A stretch of DNA of 64,000 nucleotides, from contig PUQB01000128.1 in NCBI GenBank assembly GCA_003024785.1, positions 186,001-250,000 of the forward strand. The letters are read 5' to 3'. Origin of the DNA: Selaginella tamariscina (Eukaryota > Streptophyta > Lycopodiopsida > Selaginellales > Selaginellaceae). The position numbers and the translations under genes are program-made. Positions 10,422 to 22,273 of the stretch are shown here, in pieces; the stretch's first letter is position 1, and every line of letters begins with the position of its first letter. A model generated the notes under the pieces. It worked only from the letters and a program-made list of their open reading frames with translations, did no database searches and was not told the origin of the DNA.

Positions 10422-11277
10422 TTAATTGGCTTTGTATTGGGAGGGAGGAGTGAAAAGGCCTGCGGGCTTGTTGTGAAGCAGGACTGTCCGGGCTAGATTG
10501 GGGCTAGGTGCCATCCCTCTCACGTGGCCCACAATAGAAGTTGGTGCATTACTTGTACGGTGGCACAAAGTCACAAGTTTGGTTCCAAGGTATCGCACAC
10601 TACCCACCCTCTATAACGCTATCTTTTTAATTCTTCTTCCTTGTTGCTTCTACGTGGGCTAAGGGAGGTGGATGTTAAATACTCTGAAGCACTTCTCAGT
10701 AGATATTCCTAGAATATTTCATGAATGCTAAAGCAAAAATTAGCCCATCACGCAAGTTTAGAACTTGCACGACCTCTACGCCCTAAAAGGCGTGGCCCAT
10801 CGAGAATTAACCCATCACGCAAGTTCCGAACTTGTGCGACCTTTTCGCCCTGAAAGGCGTGGCCCAAGATATTCCCCTCTATGCCCTAAAAAGTTTAGCT
10901 CAACGAGAATTAACCCATCACGCAAGTTCCAAACTTGTGCGACCTCTTCGTCCTGAAAGGCGTGGCCCAAGATATTCCCCTCTATTCAGGGCGAAGCCCA
11001 AGATATTCCCCTCTATGGCCTAAAAAGTCTAGCTCAACGAGAATTAGCTCATCACGCAAGTTCCAAACTTGTGCGACCTCTTTACCTTGAAAGGTGTGGC
11101 TCAAGATATTCCCCTTTATGGCCTAAAAAGTCTAGCTCAACGAGAATTAGCCCATCACGCAAGTTCCAAACTTGTGCGACCTCTTTACCTTGAAAGGTGT
11201 GGCCCAAGAATATTCCCCTAAAAAGTCTAGCTCAACGAGAATTCATCACACAAGTTCCAAACTAAGTATGAAGTAAG

Positions 11278-11351
11278 TGACCCATGCAAGTTTTGAACTT
11301 GCGACCTTCGTGTTATTAGCACGACGCTCTGACCAACTGAGCTAATGGGCC
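11278..11351 (-). tRNA. tRNA-Ile(AAU), best preserved copy
   Basis: Starts GGCCCATTAGCTCAGTTGG, as plant cytosolic tRNA-Ile. Acceptor GGCCCAT/ATGGGTC pairs with one G-U, the anticodon stem TCGTG/CACGA and T-stem GCAAG/CTTGC are perfect, and the anticodon is AAT (read as inosine-AU). The A-box is canonical; the B-box reads AGTTCAAAACT. It is the likeliest functional member of the array. Confidence 0.87.
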
Positions 11352-12226
11352 TTAATTGGTTTTATATTGGGAGGGAGGAGTGAAAAGGCCTGCAGGCTTG
11401 TTGTGAAGCGGGACTGTCCGGGCTAAATTGGGGCCAAGTGCCATCCCTCTCGCGTGGCCCATAATAGAAGTTGGTGCATTACTGGTATGGTGGCACAAAG
11501 TCACAAGTTTGGTTCCAGGGTATCGCACACTACCCACCCTCTAGAACACTATCTTTTCAGTCCTTCTTCCTTGTTGCTTCTACGTGGGCTAAGGGAGGTG
11601 GATGTTAGATACTCTAAAGCACGTCTTAGTAGATATTCCTAGAATATTTCATGAATGCTAAAGCAAAAATTAGCCCATCACGCAAGTTTAGAACTTGCAC
11701 GACCTCTACGCCTTAAAAGGCGTGGCCCATCAAGAATTAGCCCATCACGCAAGTTCCGAACTTGTGTGACCTCTTCGCCCTGAAAGGCGTGGCCCAAGAT
11801 ATTCCCCTCTATGCCCTAAAAAGTGTGGCCCAACGAGAATTAGCCCATCACACAAGTTTTGAACTTGTGTGACTTCTTTGCCTTGAAAGGCATGGCCCAA
11901 GATATTCTCCTCTATGCCCTAAAAAGTGTGGCTCAACGAGAATTAGCCCATCACGCAAGTTCCAAACTTGTGTGACCTCTTTGCCTTGAAAGGCATGGCC
12001 CAAGATATTCCCTTCTATGGCCTAAAAAGTCTAGCTCAACAAGAATTAACCCATCACACAAGTTCCAAACTAAGTACAAAATAATTGGCCCATCACGCAA
12101 GTTCCAAACTTGTGTGACCTCTTTGCCTTGAAGGCATGGCCCAAGATATTCCCCTCTATGGCCTAAAAAGTCTAGCTCAACAAGAATTAACCCATCACAC
12201 AAGTTCCAAACTAAGTACAAAATAAT

Positions 12227-12300
12227 TGGCCCATGCAAGTTTTGAACTTACGACCTTCGTGTTATTAGCACGACGCTCTAACCAACTGAGCTAATGGGCT
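12227..12300 (-). tRNA. tRNA-Ile(AAU), slightly decayed
   Basis: Same architecture with a perfect anticodon arm, but position 1 is A and one T-stem pair is lost (GTAAG against CTTGC). 74 nt. It may be a pseudogene. Confidence 0.7.
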
Positions 12301-13135
12301 TAATTGACTTTGTATTGGGAAGGAGGAGTGAAAAGGCCTGCGAGATTGTTGTGAAGCGGGATTGTCCGGGCTAGATTAGGGCCATGTGCCATCCCTATCG
12401 CGTGGCCCATAATAGAAGTTGGTGCATTATTGGTATGGTGGCACAAAGTCACAAGTTTGGTTCCAGGGTATCGCACCCTATACACCCTCTAGAACGCTAT
12501 CTTTTCAGTCCTTCTTCCTTGTTGCTTCTACGTGGGCTAAGGGAAGTGGATGTTAGATACTCTAAAGCACGTCTTAGTAGTATTCCTAGAATATTTCATG
12601 AATGCTAAAGCAAAAATTAGCCCATCACGCAAGTTTAGAACTTGCATGACCTCTACGCCCTAAAAGGCGTGGCCCATCGAGAATTAGCCCATCATGCAAG
12701 TTCCGAACTTGTGCGACCTCTTCGCCCTGAAAGGCGTGGCCCAAGATATTCCCCTCTATGCCCTAAAAAGTGTGGCCCAACGAGAATTAGCCCATCATGC
12801 AAGTTCTAAACTTGTGCGACCTCTTCGTCCTGAAAGGCGTGGCCCAAGATATTCCCCACTATGCCCTAAAATGTGTGGCCCAACGAGAATTAGCCCATCA
12901 CACAAGTTCTGAACTTGTGTGACTTCTTTGCCTTGAAAGGCATGGCCCAAGATATTCCCCTCCATGCCCTAAAAAGTGTGGCTCAACGAGAATTAGCCCA
13001 TCACGCAAGTTTCAAACTTGTGCGACCTCTTTGCCTTGAAAGGCATGGCCCAAGATATTCCCCTCTATGGCCTAAAAAGTCTAGCTCAACAAGAATTAAC
13101 CAATCACACAAGTTCCAAACTAAGCACAAAGTAAT

Positions 13136-13209
13136 TGGCCCATGCAAGTTTTGAACTTACGACCTTCGTGTTATTAGCACGACGCTCTAACCAACTGAGC
13201 TAATGAGCC
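13136..13209 (-). tRNA. tRNA-Ile(AAU), slightly decayed
   Basis: Acceptor GGCTCAT/ATGGGCC, D-arm and anticodon arm are good. The T-stem has the same GTAAG change as the previous copy, which suggests the two monomers duplicated together. Confidence 0.72.
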
Positions 13210-13464
13210 TTAATTGATTTTATATTGGGAGGGAGGAGTGAAAAGGCCTGCAGGCTTGTTGTGAAGCGGGACTGTCCGGGCTAAATTAGGGCCAAGTGCC
13301 ATCCCTCTTGCGTGGCCCATAATAGAAGTTGGTGCATTACTGGTATGGTGGCACAAAGTCACAAGTTTGGTTCCAGGGTATCGCACACTACCCACCCTCT
13401 AGAACACTATCTTTTCAGTCCTTCTTCCTTGTTGCTTCTACGTGGGCTAAGGGAGTGACACCCG

Positions 13465-13535
13465 TGGCTCTACCCAAACTCAAAAGGGGGCCTAAGTGGG
13501 TGAGGTTGATGCAATAATCAGTTGCACCACATAAC
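13465..13535 (-). pseudogene. tRNA-Val pseudogene
   Basis: The minus strand aligns along its length with tRNA-Val(CAC) at 46463 (TGTGGTGCA.CTGATTAT, CTCACCCAC, GGCCCC), but the anticodon stem and T-stem are mispaired. It lies between a Val-type spacer (13560-13770) and the next tRNA-Ile, so on this strand the unit order is Val then Ile. Confidence 0.65.
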
Positions 13536-14046
13536 TAGCACATGTAGGGAGATATGCAGGCAGAGCAGGGATGTAAGGAGGTTTAGTGGTTGGGATCAGC
13601 ACCCACAAAGGGATGTAGTTGACAGAGGGGCAACATCCCTGGAACCCAGTGTGGTAGCATTGAGTGGTGGGACTTGCCAAAAATAGATTGCCCTTTGTCC
13701 AATGCCTACTGATGCTTTGTAGCTGCACCACGATTCAGTGGAAATGAAATTCGCACCACAATTCAATGGATATGGGTTTGCATGGTGCAACAAATACTTT
13801 TGAAGTGTGCCGTCCCATGGAGGCTAAAGCTTTGTTGCCCTAAATAAATGTTCATGGAATATCCCTTGGATGTCATTCTAAATGTTGCTAAAATATTCCA
13901 TAAATGCTAGATACTCTGAAGCACCTCTCAGTAGCAATCATGCCCTAGAATATTCCATAGATGCTAGATACTCTGAAGCACCTCTCAGTAGCAATCATGC
14001 CCTTTAAGGGCGTGGCTCAAGATATTCCACATATGAAGAGAGTAAG

Positions 14047-14121
14047 TGACCCATGCAAGTTTTTAAACTTATGACCTTCGTGTTATTAGCATGACACTCT
14101 AACCAACTGAGATAATGGGCC
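14047..14121 (-). pseudogene. tRNA-Ile(AAU) pseudogene
   Basis: There is an extra T in the T-arm region, a mismatch in the anticodon stem (CATG against CACG) and a changed D-arm (TTATCTCAG). Anticodon AAT is still readable. Edge copy of the array. Confidence 0.75.
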
Positions 14122-14362
14122 TTAATTGATTTTATATTGGAAGGGATGAGTGAAAAGGCCTACGGGCTTGTAGTGAAGTGGGACTACTTGGGCTAGATTG
14201 GGGACAGGTGCCATCCCCTCACGTGGCCCACAATAGAAGATGGTGAATACTAGTATGGCGGCACAACGTCACGGGTTTGGTTTCAGGGTATCACACACTA
14301 CCCACTATCTTTTCAGTCCTTCTTCCTTGTTGCTTCTACTTGGGTTAAGGGAGTGACACATG

Positions 14363-14435
14363 TGGCTCTGCCCATACTCAAAGGGGGGCCTTAAGTGGGT
14401 GAGGTTGATGCGATAATTGGTTGCACCACAGAACC
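14363..14435 (-). pseudogene. tRNA-Val pseudogene
   Basis: The minus strand starts GGTTCTGTGGTGCAACC and ends GCAGAGCC; the acceptor stem pairs throughout with one G-U, although both strands differ from normal tRNA-Val. The anticodon stem and T-stem are mispaired. Upstream on the minus strand (14436-14580) is the usual Val spacer. Confidence 0.65.
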
Positions 14436-15889
14436 GGCACATGAAGGGAGAGATGCAGGCAGGGCAGGGACATAAGAAGGTTTAGCGGTTGGGAATGGCA
14501 CCCACAAAGGGACGCAGTTGACAAAGGGGCAACAACCATGGAACCCAACATGGCGGCAGCGGATGCTTTGGCAGAGGCAAGTGTTTAAAGAAATGACCTT
14601 AATGAATAAAAGTAGTTTGTTTGATGTTATAGTGATATAATCATTTATTTTTATATGTTTTAGAACTTAAACATTACAGTGTGTCTGTTTATGTGTATAT
14701 TTCAACTTATATGTTTGCTTATAAGTATATAAGGACATATACACATAATTATGTATGCACATAAATATCACAAACCCTATTGAAGCAATTGAGGTGGAGT
14801 TTATTAAAATGGATATTTTAATTGAGAATATTCACACACATACACTCACACATGAACTATTCATGCATATTATACATACCTTTGTTCTTATGCTTGCAAA
14901 ACCTCCATTCTTAGCCATAGAAACAACCCCTAGGATATATATATATATATATATATATAAGAGAGAGAGAGAAAGATTATATCATATATACAAATGTGTA
15001 CACCTACACAGCAATACGTCTGGATCCAATCTGTCAATATACATCTTAGCTTTTATAAATTTTAATATAATATACATCCTGGCTTCTATAAACTTTGATA
15101 TAAATATGCATACAACTATAACAAGGGTATACATGTGTACACATCCACATAAAAAACATACACATAAACCTCTTGGTTTATATGTGTTTGTTATATCATT
15201 AGAATTTGAACATAATGTAAATATATTAATTAAAGGTCCCATTCGAACATAATGTAAATATATTAATTAAAGGTCTTATTCAAGGAGTGCCTAGGAAAGA
15301 TCTTTTTGTATATGAAATTTAGCCCACATTGAGATTTGCACTGCCACGTGGTGAATTTCACCCATTTTCTATCAATCCTTATAATTCCCACAAATCTCTA
15401 GAGGACCCCATAAATTCTTGTTGCATTCATTTAATATCCTACAAATTAGCTAAATAGCATTCATTTATATACTATGAATTAGCTAAATATTCCTTGAAAT
15501 GTGAAAGATTTTGAGCACAATTATGTGATTTCACTTACTATTCTACCCTAAATGTGGAAAGAATCCTAAACCCTATCTTATATATATATATATATATATA
15601 TATAATGTGTTTCTTCTAGTTTGCTTAAGAATGTGAGAAAGCTCTTATAAATTCTCTTATGCGTGTGTATAAACATGTCATATATATATATAATTAAAAT
15701 TGTATGTTATTAATAAATTTATAAATATTATATATGTTTATTTCAATAGTACAAACTATCCCATAATTAGATAAACCTCTCTCTTTCACACACACACATG
15801 CACATACACAAGTCATATACTATTAGTATACTTAGCATGTATGCACATTAATATTTTACCTGAAAATGTATTGCTCAAGTAAAGAATAT

Positions 15890-16361
15890 AAAAAAAATTA
15901 CATTTATATCCCTGAAATTTATCATATTTACATATATACCCCTAAAAATTTTAAATTTGCATATATATCTTTTAAAAACTTCACTCATAATATTTTGATT
16001 TTTAAATAACAGTATTAACTAAAAATATATTTTAATTCACAATATATTATAAATTAAATAATTGAAGTTTATTGAATGTTAAATGTCAAAAAATCATAGT
16101 AAAACATGGAATATTTTTAAAAATAATTATATTATATTATGATGTATATGTTTAATAGGTTGTATTTTGGACCTAAATATAATAAAATACAAATTAATTA
16201 TAAATTTTTATTAATATTTTAAAAATGTTTTTTAATTTTTAATTTTGAAATTTATGAAGTTTTAAATTGAAGTTTCAGGGGTATATATGTAAATATAAAA
16301 CTTCTAAGGGTATATATGTAAATATGATAAATTTTAAGAGTATAAATGTAATTTTCTCAAG
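15890..16361. mobile_element. MITE-like element with about 95-bp terminal inverted repeats
   Basis: The left end (15892-15985) and right end (16265-16356) are long imperfect inverted repeats: the left reads AAATTACATTTATATCCCTG then ATCATATTTACATATATACC, and the right end reads nearly the same as its reverse complement. The 280-bp centre is AT-rich and non-coding. Long inverted ends without coding capacity suggest a non-autonomous DNA transposon, possibly Mutator-like. The target duplication could not be settled. Confidence 0.6.
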
Positions 16362-18817
16362 AATATACCTTTTGGACAACTTTAACACTTGCACTTAGGG
16401 CCAAGCTCTTTGTAACTTTTTCATAATTCTTGAAAACCTCGCTTAATGTCTAGATTATGCTTATTTCAGATGTAAACATAATGTCATAAATCACAATATA
16501 AACCATTCTATTGAAAATGCACATTAAATCATAGACAAAGCCATAGAGACGACACACTCCAAGGTCCAATTTTGCACCCTGCAAGGGGATTTTTTTCTTG
16601 CAAATGCTCTATACAAAAGAATGATGCATATAACATAGTTTTACAATTTTTAATTTTGCTAGCAATATCCATACTTAAGACTTAATATTATTAATGACTT
16701 TAAATTTTTGAAGTTGTAGTGTTTTTGGATCTTTGATTAACTTCTTTAGTATAGATGCCAAATTATCTTCAAAGAAAAGCTTCATAACAAACACATTACT
16801 ATATAACCATATTTATATGCACAAACACACATACACGTGTGTGTGTATATAAATATATACATATAGGTACCTATAGTATAGTATCGATAATGGTGAAATG
16901 CTCTGCATCTCTTATAACATTTTAAAGAAATGTCCTAAGTACATCAATTTTGTGTGTTTCTTAGAGGGGTATTTTGAATGTTTTTTAAAATATATCCGTG
17001 AGTAGGTAAAGGTCTATAGATTATAACCAAACAAGCCATGCAAAAGTAAACTGCCAACAAAAACGAAGTTGTAAATTTTCTTAAAAATTTAAATATAAAG
17101 AAAATGTTTACCCAAAATGTTAAAATTTAGATTATATGAATATATCTAAATACACTATTAAACTTTCTCTATAATAAATATATGCAAACACTACATATGA
17201 TTACTAATAGTGTTTGCAAGATAGCTCATGTATATGATTATCAATAGTGTTTGCAAAATAAAGTGTGTATCTAAATACATTACATTTTATATAAACATGA
17301 TGAAAGTTACATTGCAAAACAAAGTACAATTTTATAATTTATTCACAAGCTGTTGCAAATCTCTTTAAGATGTTTAAGAACAACAACTTTATGTTCTTCT
17401 CATTAGTTAATTATATTTAAAATGGTTGTCTTTGTTTTCTTGAATTCATTACCAAGTTTAAAAGTTTTATTTTCTTGTTTTCTTTTCTATCTTTTGTGCA
17501 TCTTCTTTTGCATCATTGTTAGTCGTAGGTAGTCCAATACCTTTATTATTAATAGCATCACCATAGGTTTTTTTAATTACATAGCCTTGTTACTCACATT
17601 TATTTGTTTTTCTATTGTTATTAAAGATTTCATTGTAAACCTTTAGCTTTTTATCCTTGAATATTATGCTGTACAAACAAGATGAAAAAGGTTTTAAAAA
17701 AGTTATTCTTCTTTACTTTCTTGAACCTTTGAGAAGCCTACTACACCTTTTTTTAATGTTTTTTTTAGAATAAATCAAATAGAAGTAGCACCTACATATT
17801 AGATTCTTCAAAAACAAATACCAGATTGGGGTTTAATAAGCCTTGGGAAGCTTACCACACCTTTTTTAATTCCACTATAGGTTATGGCACCTTAAATGGC
17901 AATATCATTATAACCCTACATAAGTCTCCACAAGTTCATGTACCTTTGCCAATGTTGCATCCATTCTAATAATTCAGAAAAAACTTTATAATAACCTATA
18001 AATTAATTTATATATGTGTTGCCACTTTATACATGGTAGTTATTTGGTTATCGTTGAAAAGTCGTGTAGGTGCCACGTAAGTACCATGTATATATAATTT
18101 TAAATTTTAAATAACTAGCAAATGAAAAACTAAATTGCTGGTAAAATAAATAATTTATTAAAATTTGATTGATCGAGACAATTAACCACAATAAAAAATA
18201 GGCCTAATATGTATAAATTACATGAATTTACTAGAACTTACAATTTAAAGATTTAGTGAGTTTGTAGTGATTATTTATAACGTGATAATTGTTTTGCTTT
18301 CTTAGTCCTTGTTAAATTTTTTAATAGTTCAATTATATCAATTTTTAAGAATCAAGATTAATAAATTGTCAGGAGTTCAAAACAACAAGAAAATCAAATG
18401 ATATATGAGTTAGAGGCTGCTTTTGAGTATTATTTAACACATTTTTATCTTTCTCAATATGACCAGAAATACGGAATGGTTGTTTGCATGCAAGGTATAG
18501 TTTTGTGGCCTTGAATGATGTATGTATCCCAAAATGCTAATATATATTGCACTGCATCTTAAACATAACAAAATAGGAAACACACACACATGATGTTTCT
18601 CTTAAGCATCTCTATATATCAAGGGTGTTGAGTTCCACAGAGACACTGCTTTTGTTTGCTTTGTACATTTTAAATATTAACTATGCTTGCATTAACTCTT
18701 TCAAAATACTTTAAATTTAAACCCTGTACATATATGTATAGAGAACGTACATATGTATATAAATACGTGAGCACATTTAATTACACATGTACAGAATATG
18801 TTATATATATATATATA

Positions 18818-18867
<50 letters not shown>

Positions 18868-19501
18868 TTGTGTGTGTAATTCTCCCTTAATCACATCTCA
18901 CCAAGACAAATTTGCACAGATCATAGATATACTTTTGTTTTTAAATGTCAAATAACTTTTTATTTCATGTTAAAAAGATTATTAAAGAAGGATTTTGTTG
19001 AAAAATCGATTTACGAACTTAAATTATTTAATAAAATGTTACAAGAATGTATTGCCACTTGGTCAGTAGTTTTTAATTGAAAAACATTCTTTTCGATCCT
19101 AAATTAAAGATAGAATAAAAAAGCTCTTTATGAGATTAATTAATTTATTAAAAGATGATCTAAGTTTATATCTGGGTCATCGTCTAAATTTTTTTATTAG
19201 TATTTTTTTAATTCTTTTTTATTATTTCTTGATTGCTTGATAGATATGACAAAGGAGACAGTGTTTAAGTATATTGCTTTCATATAATGTGTGTGCGTGT
19301 GTGTTTGTGCATATTGTAAACTCCCAAAAGAGAGTTGTGTGCAAGAAAGGATTATACAGTTGAACAACGCATGCATATGTGTGTGTGTGTGTGAAAGAAA
19401 GAGATTACAAACATTCTTGAACTTGTAAGTATGCACTTGAGTCTCAAATCCAGGTCTTAGTGTTGAAATAAGAATGTATGGCATACTCAGTTAAAAAAGA
19501 A

Positions 19502-19533
<32 letters not shown>

Positions 19534-19866
19534 ATGTGTGTGTAATATATATAGGAACCATACACACATCCATAATATTATATATGTATGTATATTCAGT
19601 ACATACAGGTTTATCAAACTTTTATCATAATGATTTATTTGCTTTTCTATTTTTAAAAATCAAAAGTGATACAAAATATTAACCAGAGAGAAATGCAAAA
19701 TAGAGATTTTTAATAAAAGAAAAAAAACGAAAATTAAATTTATTCAATTTTATATTGCTTTCAAGCATGTTTAATTTGCTACTTATAGACAAATAAATTT
19801 TCAATATGTGTGTGTGCGTGAGAGAGAGAGAGCTCAGCCGTTGAACAGCCAACGAGTATATAAAGC

Positions 19867-20032
19867 CTGGCTAAGATTAATCAATTCGTTAAGTAAACTA
19901 GATTAATCAATTCGTTAAGTAAACTAGATTAATCGTTTTATTAAGTAAACTAGTAAACTAGATTAATCAATTTGTTAAGTAAATTAGATTAATCACTTCG
20001 CTAAGTAAACTAGATTAATCAATTAGTTAAGT
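19867..20032. repeat. Minisatellite, about 26-bp unit, 6 copies
   Basis: Units read AGATTAATCAATTCGTTAAG followed by TAAACT, with small variants (CGTTTTATTAAG, CACTTCGCTAAG). One unit carries an extra TAGTAAAC. Confidence 0.85.
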
Positions 20033-21145
20033 TTCATCTTAGATATGGTAAAAACATTATTTAACGCAAAAAATAATTATAAATTAAGTTATGATTTTTA
20101 ATAGCATAATGTTCTTTACTAAAGTAATACTTATGTATTTGTTTTTGAATATATATTATTCATTATATACTATTGATTCAAACCTGAAATTCCACTTTAT
20201 AAACAATACTAATTTTTCATATTAACTTAGATTTATATGTATATGAAATAATCAAAATTTAAATTATAAGTCGGACTATCTTGTGCTTGAGTTGTTTAAA
20301 ACTAGTTTTATGTTTTAATTAGTCTTGTAACTCGCGTTGTCAAGACAAGTTTCCAAATTAAAAAAATTATAAATTATTTAGAATATGAAATATAAAGTAA
20401 TCTCTTCAAGGAAAACAAATTCTAAACTTGCAAGTTGTAATAAAACTACTTTATAAATGTGATAGATAACCACTTGAAATTAATTAAGCTTCTATTCAAT
20501 ATATGGAATTGTAATCTATATATGTGTGTGTGTGTGTTGTGGGATATACAGCATATTCTGCAGGCCTTAGGATATTCTGTGCATGTAAGCTTCATAAGCA
20601 ATAAAAGAAACTAGTTATCTTGGTGTATTTATAGTTTTATGAGCATTAAAATAATATAACAGACTTAATATTTTATTGTTTCAATGCTCACAAAACTATA
20701 TATACACGATAGAAGTTTATAAAATTAATACACGTGCATAAGTTTCAGTTCAGTGCTGCATATACACATGGATGAAATGTCTCATGTTTGTTATGTGTGT
20801 AATTTAAGAAAAATAAAACTAAAAAAAATTGGAATTGTCGCATGATCTTCCGTGCACAATGAGAAATTAAATTGGTTGAAACGAATTGAAAAGTAACTTA
20901 TATGAATTGAAAATATTACTAGAAAATTCAAGTGATATGTTATAACTAAACACATTTAAACTGTCGTGTAATTTTAGACTGTATATATACACGAATGTAT
21001 GTAGTAAACTTTTACGATTGTATATAAATGTACGCTATTTAAATTGAATGAGTATACTATATATAGCCCTTGAAGTTTTGATTCTTGCCCTAGCGCCCTA
21101 AAGCAACAAGGGCTTAGAACTTCCTTGAGCAATGGGTAACATACA

Positions 21146-21216
21146 TGCATTGCTTGGGAATCGAACTCAGGTTTGTACTGTGGCAGGGTACTATTCTACC
21201 ACTAGACTAGCAATGC
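21146..21216 (-). tRNA. tRNA-Gly(GCC), possibly decayed
   Basis: 71 nt on the minus strand. Acceptor GCATTGC/GCAATGC pairs perfectly. D-arm TCTAGTGGTAGAAT is canonical and loop CTGCCAC gives anticodon GCC. The anticodon stem has one mismatch (GTACC/AGTAC) and the T-stem two (CTGAG/CCCAA). It lies opposite to its neighbours in the cassette. Confidence 0.75.
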
Positions 21217-21322
21217 ACCAACTTTTGATGTCGGCGACACAAGATGGATATGCTGCAACACGTATCAAAATGCCAATTGGTACGATTCTAGAATATTCTC
21301 TATGATGTTGTGTGCTTGCCAG

Positions 21323-21395
21323 GCTAGCCTAGCTTAGTTGGTAGAGCGCAAGGCTCTTAACCTCATGGTCGTAGGTTTGAGCCCCACGGCGGTGT
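21323..21395 (+). tRNA. tRNA-Lys(CUU), decayed copy
   Basis: GTTGGTAGAGCGCAAGGCTC and anticodon CTT match plant tRNA-Lys. The D-arm has GCTTAG for GCTCAG, the anticodon stem is weakened (CAAGG/CCTCA) and the acceptor ends do not pair fully. Confidence 0.7.
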
Positions 21396-21600
21396 TTGCT
21401 GACAACAGCATGCATTGTGGCATTTTTCTAGCTTTTAGGCCATATTGAGGGGGATTGCTTGGCATCAAGCCCATGCGACTCAAACCCATGGCCGGTGTTT
21501 CTTGACGACAGCATGCATTGTGGCATTTTCCTAGCTTTTAGGCCATATTGAGGGGATTGCTTGGCATCGAGCCCACATGATTTTCGGTCGTGCCCAATAA
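21396..21600 (+). repeat. Inter-tRNA spacer, two direct copies
   Basis: Two copies of a block containing GCATGCATTGTGGCATTTT, CTAGCTTTTAGGCCATATTG and GATTGCTTGGCATC, starting at about 21409 and 21509. The same block occurs once in cassette II (39157-39220) and about three times in cassette III (43670-43860). Confidence 0.8.
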
Positions 21601-21616
21601 CCATCCTAGCTTCCAA

Positions 21617-21700
21617 GTCAGGATGGCTGAGCGGTCTAAGGCGCTAAACTCAAGTTTTGATCTCTCATTGGAGGCATGGGTTCGAATCTCGCTCCTAACA
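21617..21700 (+). tRNA. tRNA-Leu(CAA), one-mismatch acceptor
   Basis: GTCAGGATGGCTGAGCGGTC with the long variable arm of class II tRNAs, loop CTCAAGT (anticodon CAA) and TTCGAAT T-loop. Acceptor GTCAGGA/TCCTAAC has one mismatch, the anticodon stem CTAAA/TTTGA-type pairing is weakened and the T-stem carries mismatches. 84 nt. Confidence 0.75.
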
Positions 21701-21755
21701 CACATGTGTAGTGCCCGCTGCATTTCAGAAATGCCACTCCTAGCCATCCGGCTCT

Positions 21756-22273
21756 GACACTCTAGGGTGCTCGACAAAGTTGTTGCATACCTTGGGGTGG
21801 TGGCGCAAACACTTTGGGGTGCTCCACAAAGCTGTTGCATACCTTGGGGTGGTGGCGCAGACACTTTGGGGTGCTCCACAAAGCTGTTGCATACCTTGGG
21901 GTGGTGGCGCAGACACTTTGGGTGCTCCACAAAGCTATTGCATACCTTGGGGTGGTGGTGCAGACACTCTAGGGTGCTCGACAAAGCTGTTGCATACCTT
22001 GGGTGGTGGTGCAGACACTCTAGGGTGCTCAGCAAAGGTGTTGCATACCTTGGTGGTGGCGCAGACACTCTAGGGTGCTCAGCAAAGGTGTTGCATACCT
22101 TGGGGTGGTGGTGCAGACACTCTAGGGTGCTCGACAAAGTTGTTGCATACCTTGGGGTGGTGTGCATACACTCTAGGGTGCTCGACAAAGCTGTTGCATA
22201 CCTTGGGGTGGTGGCACAGACACTCTGGGTGCTCGACAAAGCTGTTGCATACCTTGGGGTAATAGCTTGCCTT
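21756..22273 (+). repeat. Minisatellite made from the 5' tip of tRNA-Met, about 52-bp unit, 10 copies
   Basis: Each unit ends with GGGGTGGTGGCGCA, the first 14 bases of plant elongator tRNA-Met, preceded by the gene's own upstream spacer (GGTGCTCGACAAAGCTG, TTGCATACCTT). Variants inside copies (CGACAAAG, CCACAAAG, CAGCAAAGG) group neighbouring units. Only the last copy continues into the rest of the tRNA. Long open frames on both strands here are a by-product of the repeat. Confidence 0.9.

Larger units (their letters stand above)
9740..14121 (-). repeat. Higher-order tandem array, about 0.9-kb monomers, each with one tRNA-Ile
   Basis: tRNA-Ile copies start at 10348, 11278, 12227, 13136 and 14047, so the period is about 905-950 bp. 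On the minus strand each monomer has a conserved spacer (Gly-Val-like block, CTTCTTCC, GGGAGGGAGG), one tRNA-Ile, then a run of subrepeats of about 100 bp. Each subrepeat contains CCCATCACGCAAGTTC, a copy of the tRNA T-arm and 3' acceptor, plus GAAAGGCGTGGCCCAAGATA and CCCCTCTATG. The number of subrepeats differs between monomers. Confidence 0.88.
14590..21060. other. Long AT-rich interval without recognised genes
   Basis: 6.4 kb of AT-rich DNA with many microsatellites: (TA)n then (GA)n at 14937-14972, (TA)n at 15580-15604, (TA)n plus (GA)n at 18803-18862, (GT)n at 19514-19545 and (GT)n near 20522-20537. The open frames here (for example 14755-15252 and 18683-18955) are made of low-complexity residues and look spurious. 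It holds a MITE-like element and a minisatellite, listed separately. Confidence 0.6.

Noticed and set aside
10422..10610. A further tRNA in the GGTATGGTGGCACAAAGTC block of the Ile monomer
   Set aside because: It has a tRNA-like TTTGGTTCCAGG segment but no acceptor, D-arm or anticodon arm could be paired on either strand.
10085..13140. Tandem 100-bp units as an ordinary centromere-type satellite
   Set aside because: Units contain the tRNA-Ile T-arm and occur within monomers that each hold one tRNA, so a tRNA origin explains them better.
14755..15252. 165-codon frame in AT-rich DNA
   Set aside because: Ile/His/Thr-rich text from microsatellites (TA, CA, GA runs); another open frame lies on the opposite strand; no recognisable domain.
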